Below the pieces are notes generated by a model. It saw only the letters and a list, made by a program, of their open reading frames with translations, did not search any database and was not told where the DNA came from. DNA of 64,000 nucleotides from JACVRN01 sp036403815 (GTDB lineage: Bacteria > Acidobacteriota > Blastocatellia > Pyrinomonadales > Pyrinomonadaceae), in the NCBI GenBank assembly GCA_036403815.1, contig DASWQH010000066.1, positions 1 through 64,000 of the forward strand, given 5' to 3'. This document shows, in pieces, positions 42,877-51,930 of this stretch; the stretch's first letter is position 1; every line of letters begins with the position of its first letter. The translations under genes were made by a program, and so were the position numbers.

Positions 42877-44055
42877 CTAACTTGGTCTTTCACTATTAGT
42901 CATAGGCGCTTCCGTTCGTGTCGGTGCCGAATCGCGCACAGGCGCGGGCGGCGGCGGCGGCGGAGGCGTGTACGACGGTGCCGGAGGATTATAGGTCGGT
43001 TCCGGTCTGGGCTGAGAGACAGGGGCATTGTTGGTCGGACTGCTCGGCTCTCTCTCAGGCGGATTCGGATTCGACGGCGGAGGATTATCCGCGACCGTGC
43101 CGCCGCCATTGCCACCACCATCACCATTACCACCGCCATTTCCGCCACCGGTTGGCGGCGGTGGTGGCTGATTATTTACCGGAGGATTGTTGCCGCAGCA
43201 GTATCTGTAACCGAACGGATACGCGAAGCCGTAAGGGGAAGACCAGCCGCGCCCTGTGACGGGCAGGAACACGAAACAATTCCCGTCACGCACCCAGACG
43301 CCCCCGCTGAAACGACCATTACCGCGATAGCTGGGCGACCAGTCGGCGTTAAAGATGTCCATCGCTGCGTAGACAGAGCTGCTCGGCAGTCTCCTGTTGA
43401 TAGAGGCCAGATATTCTGCGCGGTCACGACTCCAAAGCTCAAGCGAGTCCTTGACCCTCTTGTCTATCTTGGCGACCTCGGTCATGCTGCTTCTGCTGAC
43501 TACAACCATCTTACCGCCCTTGATTACCTGCGCTGTTGCGCCGACGAGTGCGCGTCCCTTTCGCACCATTACTTCCGTCGCACCCGACTGTAAAACATTG
43601 AAGCGATAAAGGCCGTGCTTGACGATGACGGCGTAGGTCTGCGGTGTATCAACTCGCAGAGACAACTCTGTATCATCCATGCCTACAACTTCGATAATGG
43701 CGCTTCCCCTGAGCAGCTTGATGCGCAGGTGGTCTAGCGAAGTGTCCGTCATTTCAAACTCTGAGTTTTCGGCAATGCGCATGTAAGAGCCGGGATTAAG
43801 CAGCACTTCGACGCGCCCGCCCATGCCCGTTGTCACCACATCGCCGCTCTCAAGATTGTCTTGATCCATCAAGGTTTGATCGGTGCTTGTCCCCTGGCGC
43901 ACAACCATTACATTGCCTGAGACGAAGTTAATCCCTCCCGCTTTCGCCGAGATTAAATATTTATCCCGCGTCTGCGCCTGCGTCGCCCCACCGACAGCAG
44001 CCAGACACACTAGGAGGGCAAGAAAGCTAAATATGGAGAGGTACATTCTTTTCAT
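42877..44055 (-). CDS. Secreted FecR-domain protein with Pro/Gly-rich tail
   Basis: A signal peptide (YLSIFSFLALLVCLAAVGG) leads into a FecR-like domain (NLESGDVVTTGMGGRVEVLLNPGSYMRIAENSEFEM; LLRGSAIIEVV) up to about residue 200. The rest is a Tyr/Trp/Gly/Pro-rich tail with long Gly-Asn runs and poly-Pro, probably extended in the envelope. Unlike true FecR there is no cytosolic anti-sigma part. ATG 44055 has AGGAG seven bases upstream; a longer frame to 44151 lacks support. Function unknown, likely surface or periplasmic. Confidence 0.82.
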   Translation of the reverse strand: MKRMYLSIFSFLALLVCLAAVGGATQAQTRDKYLISAKAGGINFVSGNVMVVRQGTSTDQTLMDQDNLESGDVVTTGMGGRVEVLLNPGSYMRIAENSEFEMTDTSLDHLRIKLLRGSAIIEVVGMDDTELSLRVDTPQTYAVIVKHGLYRFNVLQSGATEVMVRKGRALVGATAQVIKGGKMVVVSRSSMTEVAKIDKRVKDSLELWSRDRAEYLASINRRLPSSSVYAAMDIFNADWSPSYRGNGRFSGGVWVRDGNCFVFLPVTGRGWSSPYGFAYPFGYRYCCGNNPPVNNQPPPPPTGGGNGGGNGDGGGNGGGTVADNPPPSNPNPPEREPSSPTNNAPVSQPRPEPTYNPPAPSYTPPPPPPPAPVRDSAPTRTEAPMTNSERPS

Positions 44056-44121
44056 GGTAGAACTCCTGTTTTCGGAAGCCGTTTTTGTCTCAGGGAGAGA
44101 TTGGATTGCTTGCTGTTCCGA

Positions 44122-44151
44122 ATTGTATTCCCATACGCCACTTAGAGGCAA
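44122..44151 (-). promoter_or_regulatory. Promoter of the FecR-domain gene
   Basis: On the minus strand: TTGCCT (44151-44146), 18-bp spacer, TACAAT (44127-44122). About 70 bases upstream of ATG 44055. Confidence 0.5.
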
Positions 44152-44215
44152 GAGAATTTCTCAAGCCCGCTCATGTCCCCCTTCCGGCTCATTCCCCTTT
44201 CAAAAACTTTTTCTT

Positions 44216-44258
44216 GACAGGCCAAATTGTATAGTGTATACCGACAACATACAATTTG
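44216..44258 (+). promoter_or_regulatory. Promoter and operator of the GntR-DUF1648 operon
   Basis: TTGACA at 44216-44221 and TATACC at 44239-44244, spacer 17 bp. Around the -10 is a perfect 8-bp inverted repeat, AATTGTAT (44227-44234) and ATACAATT (44251-44258), 16 bases apart. A repressor bound there would block the promoter; the GntR protein encoded next is the natural candidate (inference). Confidence 0.65.
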
Positions 44259-44277
44259 CTTTGGCCGTGTACATTAG

Positions 44278-44664
44278 ATGTTTATTGTCGTGGATGAAAA
44301 TGACAGGCGTCCGATTTACCAGCAGGTGGCTGAAGGGATCAGGGCGCTGATTGCGAAGGGCGACCTGAAGGAGGGCGTGCAGCTTCCCCCTGTGCGACAG
44401 TTAGCGTCCGATCTGGGCGTGAACCTAAATACGATTGCGACAGCTTACAGGGAACTTCAGGCGGAGGGCTTAATCAATGTCCGGCACGGGTCTGGAGCGG
44501 TGGTCGCCGAGCGTAGGGCGATTGAGAGAACGGAGGACGAGTTGCGCAGACCTTTGCGAACGGCTCTGACGCAGCTTGTGCTGGCCGGGCGTCCGCGCGC
44601 AGAGATTATGAACATGGTGGCGGACGAGCTGCGCGCTCTTCTTAAAGGAACGAAACGAGGCTGA
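44278..44664 (+). CDS. GntR-family transcriptional regulator (YhcF/YtrA type)
   Basis: 128 residues: a winged HTH (RPIYQQVAEGIRALIAKGD, LPPVRQLASDLGVNLNTIATAYRELQAEG) and a short C-terminal helical tail, no large effector domain, as in YtrA/YhcF. Such regulators usually repress their own operon and a transporter or membrane protein. It is just downstream of an inverted repeat on its promoter, and the next gene, 6 bases after, is a DUF1648 membrane protein. Confidence 0.9.
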   Translation: MFIVVDENDRRPIYQQVAEGIRALIAKGDLKEGVQLPPVRQLASDLGVNLNTIATAYRELQAEGLINVRHGSGAVVAERRAIERTEDELRRPLRTALTQLVLAGRPRAEIMNMVADELRALLKGTKRG

Positions 44665-44670
44665 ACCGTA

Positions 44671-45768
44671 ATGCTGGCGACAATCTTAATCTGGCTGCTG
44701 GTTGATGCGCTTCTGATGGCTAGCTTTTTCTGGATGCCCGTGATGCGCGGCGAGGATGCTTTCTTCGGCGTGCGGGTCAACGCAGACTTCTACAGAGGGG
44801 AAGGCCGCAGGCTGCTGCGTCGCTACTGGTTCTGGCTGTTGCTGCTTTTCATAGAGATAGAAGCGATTGGCATTATCGTTTCGCTCTACAGGGCGGAATT
44901 GCCGCTGGCGCGCATAGCCTCTTTCCCGCTCGTAGTGCTGCCCGCCGTCTCTCTCTACATACTCTTTTATCGTCAGGTGAAGCCGTTCGCCGCTTTGGAT
45001 AAAGAGCAACGCTTTGCTTCCGCGCTCAAGCGGCGGCACCTAAGCGAGTACACGAACATCTACCTGGAAGCGGCGATTCTGTTTCTGACCGTCATGCCGT
45101 CGCTCTTTTTAATCTACTACTACCCGCAGCTTCCAGAAAAAATTCCTGTTCACTGGAACTGGCGCGGTCGGCCTGACGAGTGGGCGCGCAAGTCTTTCGG
45201 CTCGGTCTTCTATCTCTCTTTGACGCTCTGTTACCTGCAAGGGCTTTTCCTGCTGGTCAAGCACGGGCTGCTCACAGTCAAGATGACGCTCCCCGCCAGC
45301 GACAAGGCGGAAGAGTATTTGAGAGGCAAGGAAGAGTTTCTCAGCACGGTAATGAAGATGATGGATTGGGTCAGAGTCCTGGTGGCGTCGATGATGAGCG
45401 CCCTGCTGCTGAACATAGTCTTCAGCAGCGTAGAGCACCTGCGCTACCTGTCCGTGGTCGTCATCATAGCCGACTCTTTGAGCACGCTTCTGATTGTCGC
45501 AACCTGCGTCTATTTCATCATTCGTCTGGTCAGGATTGACGGCAGGCTGAAGCGAACGGTCGGGCGTGTTTACGTTCAACGCGAGCGCGACGCTGCACAC
45601 TGGTACGCGGGCGGCCTTTTTTACTACAACCCGGACGACCCGGCATTGTTCGTCGAGAAGATGGTCGGATTCGGCTACACCTTCAACATGGCGAATCGCT
45701 GGGTCTACGTTTATCTGGCTTACATCTTATTGCCCCCAATCATCATGAGCTGGGGACTTACTAAGTGA
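44671..45768 (+). CDS. DUF1648/SdpI-like membrane protein
   Basis: Several membrane helices; the DUF1648 motif LPEKIPVHWNWRGRPDEWARK is near residue 160. C-terminal PDDPALFVEKMVGFGYTFNMANRWVYV resembles the DUF5808-type tail. SdpI-type proteins give immunity to membrane-active peptides in Bacillus; whether this one does is inference. Controlled together with the preceding GntR gene. Stop codon is in a heptamer palindrome. Confidence 0.8.
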   Translation: MLATILIWLLVDALLMASFFWMPVMRGEDAFFGVRVNADFYRGEGRRLLRRYWFWLLLLFIEIEAIGIIVSLYRAELPLARIASFPLVVLPAVSLYILFYRQVKPFAALDKEQRFASALKRRHLSEYTNIYLEAAILFLTVMPSLFLIYYYPQLPEKIPVHWNWRGRPDEWARKSFGSVFYLSLTLCYLQGLFLLVKHGLLTVKMTLPASDKAEEYLRGKEEFLSTVMKMMDWVRVLVASMMSALLLNIVFSSVEHLRYLSVVVIIADSLSTLLIVATCVYFIIRLVRIDGRLKRTVGRVYVQRERDAAHWYAGGLFYYNPDDPALFVEKMVGFGYTFNMANRWVYVYLAYILLPPIIMSWGLTK

Positions 45769-45831
45769 GCAGTAAGCAGTAAGCAGTGAGCAGTAAAAGC
45801 TGTATAACTGCTCACTGCTTACTGCTCACTT
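45763..45831. repeat. Heptamer palindrome, word GTAAGCA
   Basis: AAGTGAGCAGTAAGCAGT (45763-45780) is perfectly complementary to 45814-45831. The TGA stop of the DUF1648 gene is in the left arm. Confidence 0.92.
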
Positions 45832-45844
45832 TATCGGAGAGATT

Positions 45845-47635
45845 ATGAATAGAGTCCTTCGCCTGTTGCTTTTTGTTCTTTGGGTGCCTGCGCTCGTGCT
45901 TGCTCAAACGCCTGCGACGCGGGATAAGAACACAGCTTCGCAGGGCAAGTCTGGGGGAAGCGCGCAAAGCTCCATGCCGCCTGCGCCGCCGTTTCTTTCT
46001 CCAAAAATCTGCGGCAAAGGGGTCTTTCTGTTTTCTCTCGACAGGCAGCCTTTTGGGCGGGAGACCTTCGAGATTACGTGCAAGCCGGACGGTGGCTATA
46101 GCGGGAGCGGCAACACGAGCATGAAGCTGCCTTCTTCGTTCAGCTTGACGCAGGATGTAACGATTGAAGTTGATAAAGCCGGACTGCCGCTAAGCCTCGC
46201 CGTCAAGGGTGAGGCGAACGGCACGCCCGTTGAGCAGACGACTATTTTCAAAGAGAACAGGGCGATGGTCACGACTGGCGGCGAGACAAAAGAGGTAGCC
46301 TATACCAGCCGTGCCCCTGTCATCGTCAATAATGCTTACTATCTTCTACAGTTCATCGCCGCGAGCTACGACATGGCGCGTGGCGGCGAGCAAACGTTTC
46401 CACTCTATCCGGGCATTACTGCGAGCATGGAACGCACAGGGCGCGATGACGTGAGCGCGTCTAATCTGAAAGCTTCTGCTCCTTCCATCATCTTCGACCG
46501 CTACTCGCTCAACATAGCCGGTGCTACCTTCATCTTTTGGGCGGACGCGCAGGGACGCATAGCGGTCATCTTCATCCCTGCACAAAAGTTCGTAGCTGCG
46601 CGCGAAGAATATGCTGCTTTCGTAGAGCCGCTTCGTAGTGCGGCGATTGCGAAGGTAAAGGGCATCGTGCCGGATTATAGCGCGCCTGCGAATGCTCCCT
46701 TCACTGCTGAAGAGGTCAGCGTTCAGGCCAAAGGCTTCAAGCTCGCAGGGACGCTGCTTCTGCCGAAGATGGGCAAGCGCCCCTTTCCGGCTGTGGTCAT
46801 GAGCACAGGCTCCGGGCAGGAGGAGCGCGACAGCAAGCTTCCGGGTCTTGAAGACTACAAACCCTTTCGACAGATTGCGGAATACCTTGCGGCGCGCGGC
46901 ATAGCAGTTCTGCGCGCGGATGATCGCGGCATAGGCTCTTCCGGCGGAGCCGAGACGCTCATGACATCCACCACCTTCGACTTCGCAGACGACGTGCGCG
47001 CTCAAGTCGCATACCTGCGCACGCGCTCCGACATAGACCCTGCGCGCATCAGTGTCATAGGCCACAGCGAAGGCGGCGTCATCGCGCCTCTGGTCGCAGC
47101 CTCAGACCCGAAACTTGCGGCCATAGTGCTTCTGGCCGGAACGGCTAAGCGCGGCGAAGATGTACTGCGCTTTCAACTGAACTACGGGACAGAGAACAAT
47201 TCAAAATTATCCGAAGAGGAGAAGGCAAAGAGACGCGCCGAAACTGAAGGCTTTCTGCGTGCGATTAAAGAGAACGGAGATGTTTCAAAATATCCGGCTC
47301 CCCTGCGCCCTCTGAACAGCCCCTGGGGCAGAGCCTTTCTGGACTATGACCCGACGACGACCATTCGCAAGGTGCGCCAGCCCGTGCTTATCTTGCAGGG
47401 CGCGCTAGACAAGCAGGTAACGGCTGAACAGGCGCGTATGCTTGAAGAGGCCGCGCGCGCAGGCGGGAACAAGGATGTCACCGTTCGCATCTTCCCGAAC
47501 CTCAATCACCTGTTTCTGCCTGCGAAGACCGGAGCGGAAACTGAATACACAAACCTTGAGACCTACAGCCTGAGCGACGAAGTGCTCAAAGCAATGGCAG
47601 ACTGGCTTCAGGTCAAGCTCAAGGTCGGGAAGTAA
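45845..47635 (+). CDS. Secreted alpha/beta hydrolase
   Basis: 596 residues with a signal peptide (LRLLLFVLWVPALVLAQ). The C-terminal about 300 residues are an alpha/beta hydrolase: AVLRADDRGIGSSGG, nucleophile GHSEGGVIAPLVA, acid region LILQGALDKQV, and His in NLNHLF. N-terminal about 280 residues are an unclassified beta-rich domain. This matches the 'dienelactone hydrolase/prolyl-oligopeptidase-like' secreted hydrolases common in soil bacteria; substrate unknown. Confidence 0.86.
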   Translation: MNRVLRLLLFVLWVPALVLAQTPATRDKNTASQGKSGGSAQSSMPPAPPFLSPKICGKGVFLFSLDRQPFGRETFEITCKPDGGYSGSGNTSMKLPSSFSLTQDVTIEVDKAGLPLSLAVKGEANGTPVEQTTIFKENRAMVTTGGETKEVAYTSRAPVIVNNAYYLLQFIAASYDMARGGEQTFPLYPGITASMERTGRDDVSASNLKASAPSIIFDRYSLNIAGATFIFWADAQGRIAVIFIPAQKFVAAREEYAAFVEPLRSAAIAKVKGIVPDYSAPANAPFTAEEVSVQAKGFKLAGTLLLPKMGKRPFPAVVMSTGSGQEERDSKLPGLEDYKPFRQIAEYLAARGIAVLRADDRGIGSSGGAETLMTSTTFDFADDVRAQVAYLRTRSDIDPARISVIGHSEGGVIAPLVAASDPKLAAIVLLAGTAKRGEDVLRFQLNYGTENNSKLSEEEKAKRRAETEGFLRAIKENGDVSKYPAPLRPLNSPWGRAFLDYDPTTTIRKVRQPVLILQGALDKQVTAEQARMLEEAARAGGNKDVTVRIFPNLNHLFLPAKTGAETEYTNLETYSLSDEVLKAMADWLQVKLKVGK

Positions 47636-47677
47636 ATAACGTGCGTTCGACATTATCAGGAACAGAGTTTGGTCTTC

Positions 47678-47898
47678 AGCCCCGTAGGGGCGACCTGTCT
47701 ATAGCCCACGGCGCGAGCCGTGGGAAACGGAAGCCAAAGATGTCAATAAGCCCGTAGGGGCGACATAAGTTTTTGGATGGATAGGATGCAGATTCGCAAT
47801 CTAATTTATGTCGCCCCTACGGGGCTTGAATATTCTTACTATGCTCGTGTCCCACGGCTGACGCCGTGGGCTATAAACATGTCGCCCCTGACGGGGCT
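47678..47898. repeat. Nested palindrome, copy 3 of three
   Basis: A boxes are GCCCCGTAGGGGC and GCCCGTAGGGGC on the left, GCCCCTACGGGGC and GCCCCTGACGGGGC on the right; B boxes CCCACGGC GCGA GCCGTGGG and CCCACGGC TGAC GCCGTGGG. Loop tips differ from copies 1 and 2, stems are kept. It fills most of the gene-free stretch between 47635 and 47964. Confidence 0.85.
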
Positions 47899-47963
47899 TA
47901 TGGAGCATCACATTCTCTCATGTCGTTCCTCGCGTTAAATGAGAGCTTCAGTGGTTTGCTTGT

Positions 47964-48758
47964 ATGAGCAAAGAGCGATTTCCCTGGCGAGTCTTTCTGG
48001 TGCTGCTGGCTTTGGGCTTGCTGGGCATGATGGCGATCATCCCCATTGGATTAGAGCTAATCCAATCCATCTCCGGCAAGCTGCCTGCGCCCACAGGGCC
48101 GTTCGCAGACATGCCTGTTCGCTGGATAATTCTCATCGGCGCGGTGCAGAACATACTGTTGCTCGCGCTCATGATTCTGGCCGGACTCTGGCTCGCCGGG
48201 AAAATCGGCACGGGCGCTCCCGTCATAGAAGGCTGGCTTAGAGGAGAGAGCATCTGGCCGCGCTTGCGTCAGACGCTTGTGAGTGGAATGCTTGCGGGTG
48301 CACCTGTCGGCGTCATTCTGGCAATCGCGCTTCTCCTATTACAATCGCGTCTGCCGAATCTGCCGTTCACTCTGGTCGCCCGCATTGCGGTCTGGAAAAG
48401 ATTTCTAGCCTGCTTTTACGGCGGGATTTACGAGGAGCTACTGACGCGCCTCTTTCTGCTCTCGCTTTTCGCGTGGCTCATCAGCAGGTTTAATCGCAAA
48501 GGTGATAGACGAGCAACCATTGGCGCGCTGTGGACTGCCAACATCCTGACGGCGATTCTCTTCGGGCTGGGGCATCTGCCGTCCACCTCATTCTTCATGC
48601 CTATTACCCCGCTCGTCGTCACCGCAGCCCTCACCCTCAACGGCATCGCGGGCATCACCTTCGGCTATCTATACTTCAAGCGCGGCCTCGAAGCAGCCAT
48701 GCTCGCGCACTTCACTGCCGACTTCATCGTCTACGTCGTCGCAGCATCATTCGCTTGA
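47964..48758 (+). CDS. CPBP-family intramembrane protease
   Basis: EELLTRLFLLSLFAW (EExxxR-type), LFGLGHLPST and a C-terminal AAMLAHFTADFIVYVV fit the CPBP/ABI family. 264 residues, about six membrane helices. Role unknown; such proteins may protect against bacteriocins or process membrane proteins. The ribosome binding site is weak. A second family member is at 40406-41323. Confidence 0.85.
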   Translation: MSKERFPWRVFLVLLALGLLGMMAIIPIGLELIQSISGKLPAPTGPFADMPVRWIILIGAVQNILLLALMILAGLWLAGKIGTGAPVIEGWLRGESIWPRLRQTLVSGMLAGAPVGVILAIALLLLQSRLPNLPFTLVARIAVWKRFLACFYGGIYEELLTRLFLLSLFAWLISRFNRKGDRRATIGALWTANILTAILFGLGHLPSTSFFMPITPLVVTAALTLNGIAGITFGYLYFKRGLEAAMLAHFTADFIVYVVAASFA

Positions 48759-48796
48759 TTGCTAACAGAGTAACTGTCACTCAGCTCGCGTTTCAA

Positions 48797-50128
48797 CTAA
48801 CGACGCGCAAGCTCAAGCGCGGTGCTCATGTCTGCTTCCGCGCCGCTTACGACGATGACGGCATCGCCCTCGCGTCGCACAATCACCAGACGCCCGGCTT
48901 CGCGCCAGATGGTTTGTGAGACATCACCCTGCGTCTGTGAGCCTGCGACCTGCGTGCCCGCACGAGCTTTCTGTATCTCGTTGTAGGCGCGGAAAAATTC
49001 TTCCGCATCCACGCCCTTGTCCCAGATTGTTTTCCAGACGAAGAGCGAGCCTGCACCATTACTGCGCTCGAATAGAAAGGCGCGGTCGCCTCCCCAGCCT
49101 GCGGCGGCGCGCGTTGCTTCCCTTTCCGGGATGCCCGCCATAAGGATGCCGCGCATGCCTATCTCGCCGAGCGGCGTCGAAGTCACAAGCCCCCAGCCGC
49201 CTGCATTAAAGGCTGCTTCATCCAGATTAATCTCACGCGGGCGCTCGTTCTGAAAATATTTTTCGGGATGCAGAATCTGCTCGCTGGAAACGGGCGCACT
49301 GGTGAACAGCTCGTTAACGCCGCTCTCTGCATTTTTGCGCCGCACCTCTTCTACGAATCGCGCACCGTCGCGGTAGCGGAACGAGAAGGTCTCAATCAGG
49401 AGCGGCGGAAAGAGCTGCCCCACCTCTTTGCGATAGAACTGGAAGCGCTCGCGCTCCTGTTTCGTGATGTCTTCAAGGCTCTTGCGCCCGTATGCGTCTC
49501 CCTCTTCGGCGCGGCGCTGTACGTTCATCGCGTCGCCTTCGATGACGGCAAAGAGCGCTTCCGTCCTATCAAAATTGTAAGGGCGCACGACGATTAGTTT
49601 CATTAGGTCGAAATGCTGATCCTGCAAAGCATGTGTGAACTCATGCGTGAGCAGGGTACGCTCTGCGTTCTTATCAACCAGCAAGACCTGCTTATCCAGA
49701 GGCGAATAGGTCGCACCCGCGGAGAGAGCCGTGAAGCTTCCGGCCAGCGCCGCAAGGTCTATGCCTTCCGGAAGCATGCCGCCTGCCGCAGCCAGCTTGC
49801 CCATGTTGCGCATCTCTTCGCCGCCCAAAACTTCTGCCATCTCGGTCGTGCGCTTGCCGTACTCCCAGCCGGAAAGCTCCGTCATTCCGACCTCGCTTGT
49901 GAAGGCAAGACCGCGCAGTTCTGCTGCCTCTCGCATTGCTCGGTCGCGTAGAACGCGCAATTCAGGCGTCAGCGGGCGAATGGGCAGCGGCGGCAAACTG
50001 CGCGCAACCGGCACACTGGCAGCCGGGGCTATGTTCGTACGCGACTGCTTATTCCCGCACGACGCGACCAGAAGCGAAATGATAGCAGTAATTATAAAGA
50101 GGAATTTTCCCCTGCCCTCGGTACGCAT
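48797..50128 (-). CDS. Secreted lipoprotein with HExxH zinc-protease motif
   Basis: Lipoprotein signal with lipobox (LLVASC, Cys about 24). The zinc motif HEFTHALQDQHF near residue 170 is typical of metallopeptidases; a third ligand is not assigned. The rest, to residue 443, is unclassified. Anchored at the cell surface or periplasm, it could cut envelope proteins. No partner gene is adjacent; it is convergent with the CPBP gene. Confidence 0.78.
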   Translation of the reverse strand: MRTEGRGKFLFIITAIISLLVASCGNKQSRTNIAPAASVPVARSLPPLPIRPLTPELRVLRDRAMREAAELRGLAFTSEVGMTELSGWEYGKRTTEMAEVLGGEEMRNMGKLAAAGGMLPEGIDLAALAGSFTALSAGATYSPLDKQVLLVDKNAERTLLTHEFTHALQDQHFDLMKLIVVRPYNFDRTEALFAVIEGDAMNVQRRAEEGDAYGRKSLEDITKQERERFQFYRKEVGQLFPPLLIETFSFRYRDGARFVEEVRRKNAESGVNELFTSAPVSSEQILHPEKYFQNERPREINLDEAAFNAGGWGLVTSTPLGEIGMRGILMAGIPEREATRAAAGWGGDRAFLFERSNGAGSLFVWKTIWDKGVDAEEFFRAYNEIQKARAGTQVAGSQTQGDVSQTIWREAGRLVIVRREGDAVIVVSGAEADMSTALELARR

Positions 50129-50219
50129 AACGAAGTTTAGACGCAGGAAAGAGGCCGTAGGATGTAAGCAAGTGTGAAGGTCGCAGGAATGAAAGTGGAA
50201 TAAGCCGAAGGGTTTAAAT

Positions 50220-51224
50220 TCATTTCGCGTAGTAGCCGCGTTTGGTGCGCGCCGCGAGGTCTGGACGGCCTAAGAGCTGAACGGTGACGCTTCGCCACGA
50301 GCCGTTGCGTTCGGTGTTCTTCGGGCGGTAGCCTATGCTGTAAACCGTTCCCAGATCGCGTATCACCTGCTCGTAGACGCCCTTCAAATCTTCCAGCTTG
50401 CGTGCCTGATAAACGAGGCTCCCGCTCTCGGCGGCCAGTTGGGCAAGCTCGCGACGCGCATAAAGATAAGAGAGTTCCGTGGCGCGACGCTGATTAATCA
50501 TCTCGCGCTCAGTGTCCAGATAAACCGGCAGCACGATTGATTCCGAGCGACGCACGGCTTCCACCAGTTCCTCGAAAGTGACAGCCGAGCCGTCGCCAGC
50601 AACTCCCGGCAGGGCATTATCAACACCATCGGTCATCACAATCACGGCACTGCGCCGCGAAGCTTGCCCTAGCATCCCTTTCAGGACGAAATAGAGCGCG
50701 TCCCAGAAGTTTGTGCCGCCGCGCGGCTTCTCTATCTTTTTGATTCTCTCAAAGAGCAAAGCGCGATCCGCGGTGAGACCCGATACCACCTGCGGCGTAT
50801 TCGTAAAAGACACTATGCCGATGCGGTCGGTCGGGCGCGCAGCTTCTACAAAACGCTTCGCGCTCTTTTTTATAAGGTCGAGTTTGTCTGCGGTCGAGCC
50901 GGAAAGGTCAATCAGGAGCACCAAGTCAAAGGGAGCCGAGGCCGCGGCGAAGAAGCTTATTTCTTCCGGCTCTCCGTTTTCGAGGACGACGAAATCCTTC
51001 TGCTGCAACTCGCCCACAGGCGTCTTCGCATTACGGCTGAAGACGCTCACGTTCAAGTCAACCAGCCCCGTGTCAATAGTAATAGTGTCGTCAATCGGCT
51101 CTGTTGTTTGCGCGGCAGCCTGAGAGGCAAGTGAGAAAAGCAGAAAGATGAAAACAGACAGCCTCGTGCCGGAAGATGAAAGCACAGCTTCCAAAAGTTT
51201 TCGCCTCTTTCCTTCAGCCTGCAT
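50220..51224 (-). CDS. VWA-domain protein, Acidobacteria-typical (VWFA-related)
   Basis: Signal peptide (SVFIFLLFSLASQAAAQ), then a beta-rich part of about 60 residues, and a VWA domain with intact MIDAS: DLSGS at about residue 107, and a downstream TDGVDNALPG. The C-terminal YSIGYRPKNTERNGSWRSVTV segment and RGYYAK ending match the TIGR03436-like 'VWFA-related Acidobacterial' family. Role unknown; probably adhesion or scaffold outside the cell. 334 residues. Confidence 0.86.
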   Translation of the reverse strand: MQAEGKRRKLLEAVLSSSGTRLSVFIFLLFSLASQAAAQTTEPIDDTITIDTGLVDLNVSVFSRNAKTPVGELQQKDFVVLENGEPEEISFFAAASAPFDLVLLIDLSGSTADKLDLIKKSAKRFVEAARPTDRIGIVSFTNTPQVVSGLTADRALLFERIKKIEKPRGGTNFWDALYFVLKGMLGQASRRSAVIVMTDGVDNALPGVAGDGSAVTFEELVEAVRRSESIVLPVYLDTEREMINQRRATELSYLYARRELAQLAAESGSLVYQARKLEDLKGVYEQVIRDLGTVYSIGYRPKNTERNGSWRSVTVQLLGRPDLAARTKRGYYAK

Positions 51225-51318
51225 GATTGTTATAATTCGCTAACCTCATCTCAAATAGTACTTATTCTATCCCAAAGCCAGACCCATTTTGTTATACTTT
51301 CCAGCGTGGAGGCTAGTC

Positions 51319-51894
51319 ATGGTTTCTATCATCAACACATCCCCGCTCGTCAAGACCTACACGCTTGAAGAGTTCTGGCAACTGCCCGACCCACCCGACC
51401 GCTCAAAGCTCGAACTCATAGCCGGAGTGCTCTACATGACACCACCACCAGAGTATACACATGACAATATCGTAACGAGATTGTTGCGCCTTCTAACCAT
51501 GCATCTTATCGAAACGAGCAATAAAGGTAAGCTATACGTGCCGCGCGCAGCAATCTGGACGAGTCAACGCACCCATCTTGAGCCTGATCTGTTTTATCTC
51601 TCCGCAGAAACGGAGGCGCGCCTTGAGCCTGAACATCGTACGACTGCCGACCTTGTAATCGAAGTCATCTCGCCCGGCTCGGCCATCTACGACCGGAACA
51701 CGAAAGCTGAGACTTACGGCGCGCTCGATGTTGGCGAACTCTGGCTTGTTGACGAAACGGGGGAAACGTTGGAGGTTCGCAATCAAACAGGTCAGGGCTT
51801 TGCCGAAGGAACCATTTTCAAGCGCGGGGAACAGGTCATCTCTAAAATCTTCCCCGACCTGCAACTCCAAGTCGAGCAATTGTTCGCCGACTAG
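51319..51894 (+). CDS. Uma2-family (DUF820) restriction-endonuclease-like protein
   Basis: The PD-(D/E)xK-like DUF820 pattern is visible: KLELIAGVLYMTPPPEYTHDNIV, LEPDLFYLS, and VIEVISPGSAIYDRNTKAETYGALDVGELWLVD. Uma2 proteins are very abundant in cyanobacteria and acidobacteria, with unknown role. ATG 51319 has GGAGG six bases before it. It sits alone between two convergent-sided VWA genes. Confidence 0.88.
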   Translation: MVSIINTSPLVKTYTLEEFWQLPDPPDRSKLELIAGVLYMTPPPEYTHDNIVTRLLRLLTMHLIETSNKGKLYVPRAAIWTSQRTHLEPDLFYLSAETEARLEPEHRTTADLVIEVISPGSAIYDRNTKAETYGALDVGELWLVDETGETLEVRNQTGQGFAEGTIFKRGEQVISKIFPDLQLQVEQLFAD

Positions 51895-51930
51895 AGCTTC
51901 CTCGTCAACAAAAAGCAGACCCGGAAAATT

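Noticed and set aside
42835..43593. Plus-strand ORF of 252 codons, Arg-rich
   Set aside because: It is antisense to the FecR gene with a signal peptide and ribosome binding site; the runs of Arg come from the Pro/Gly tail read backwards.
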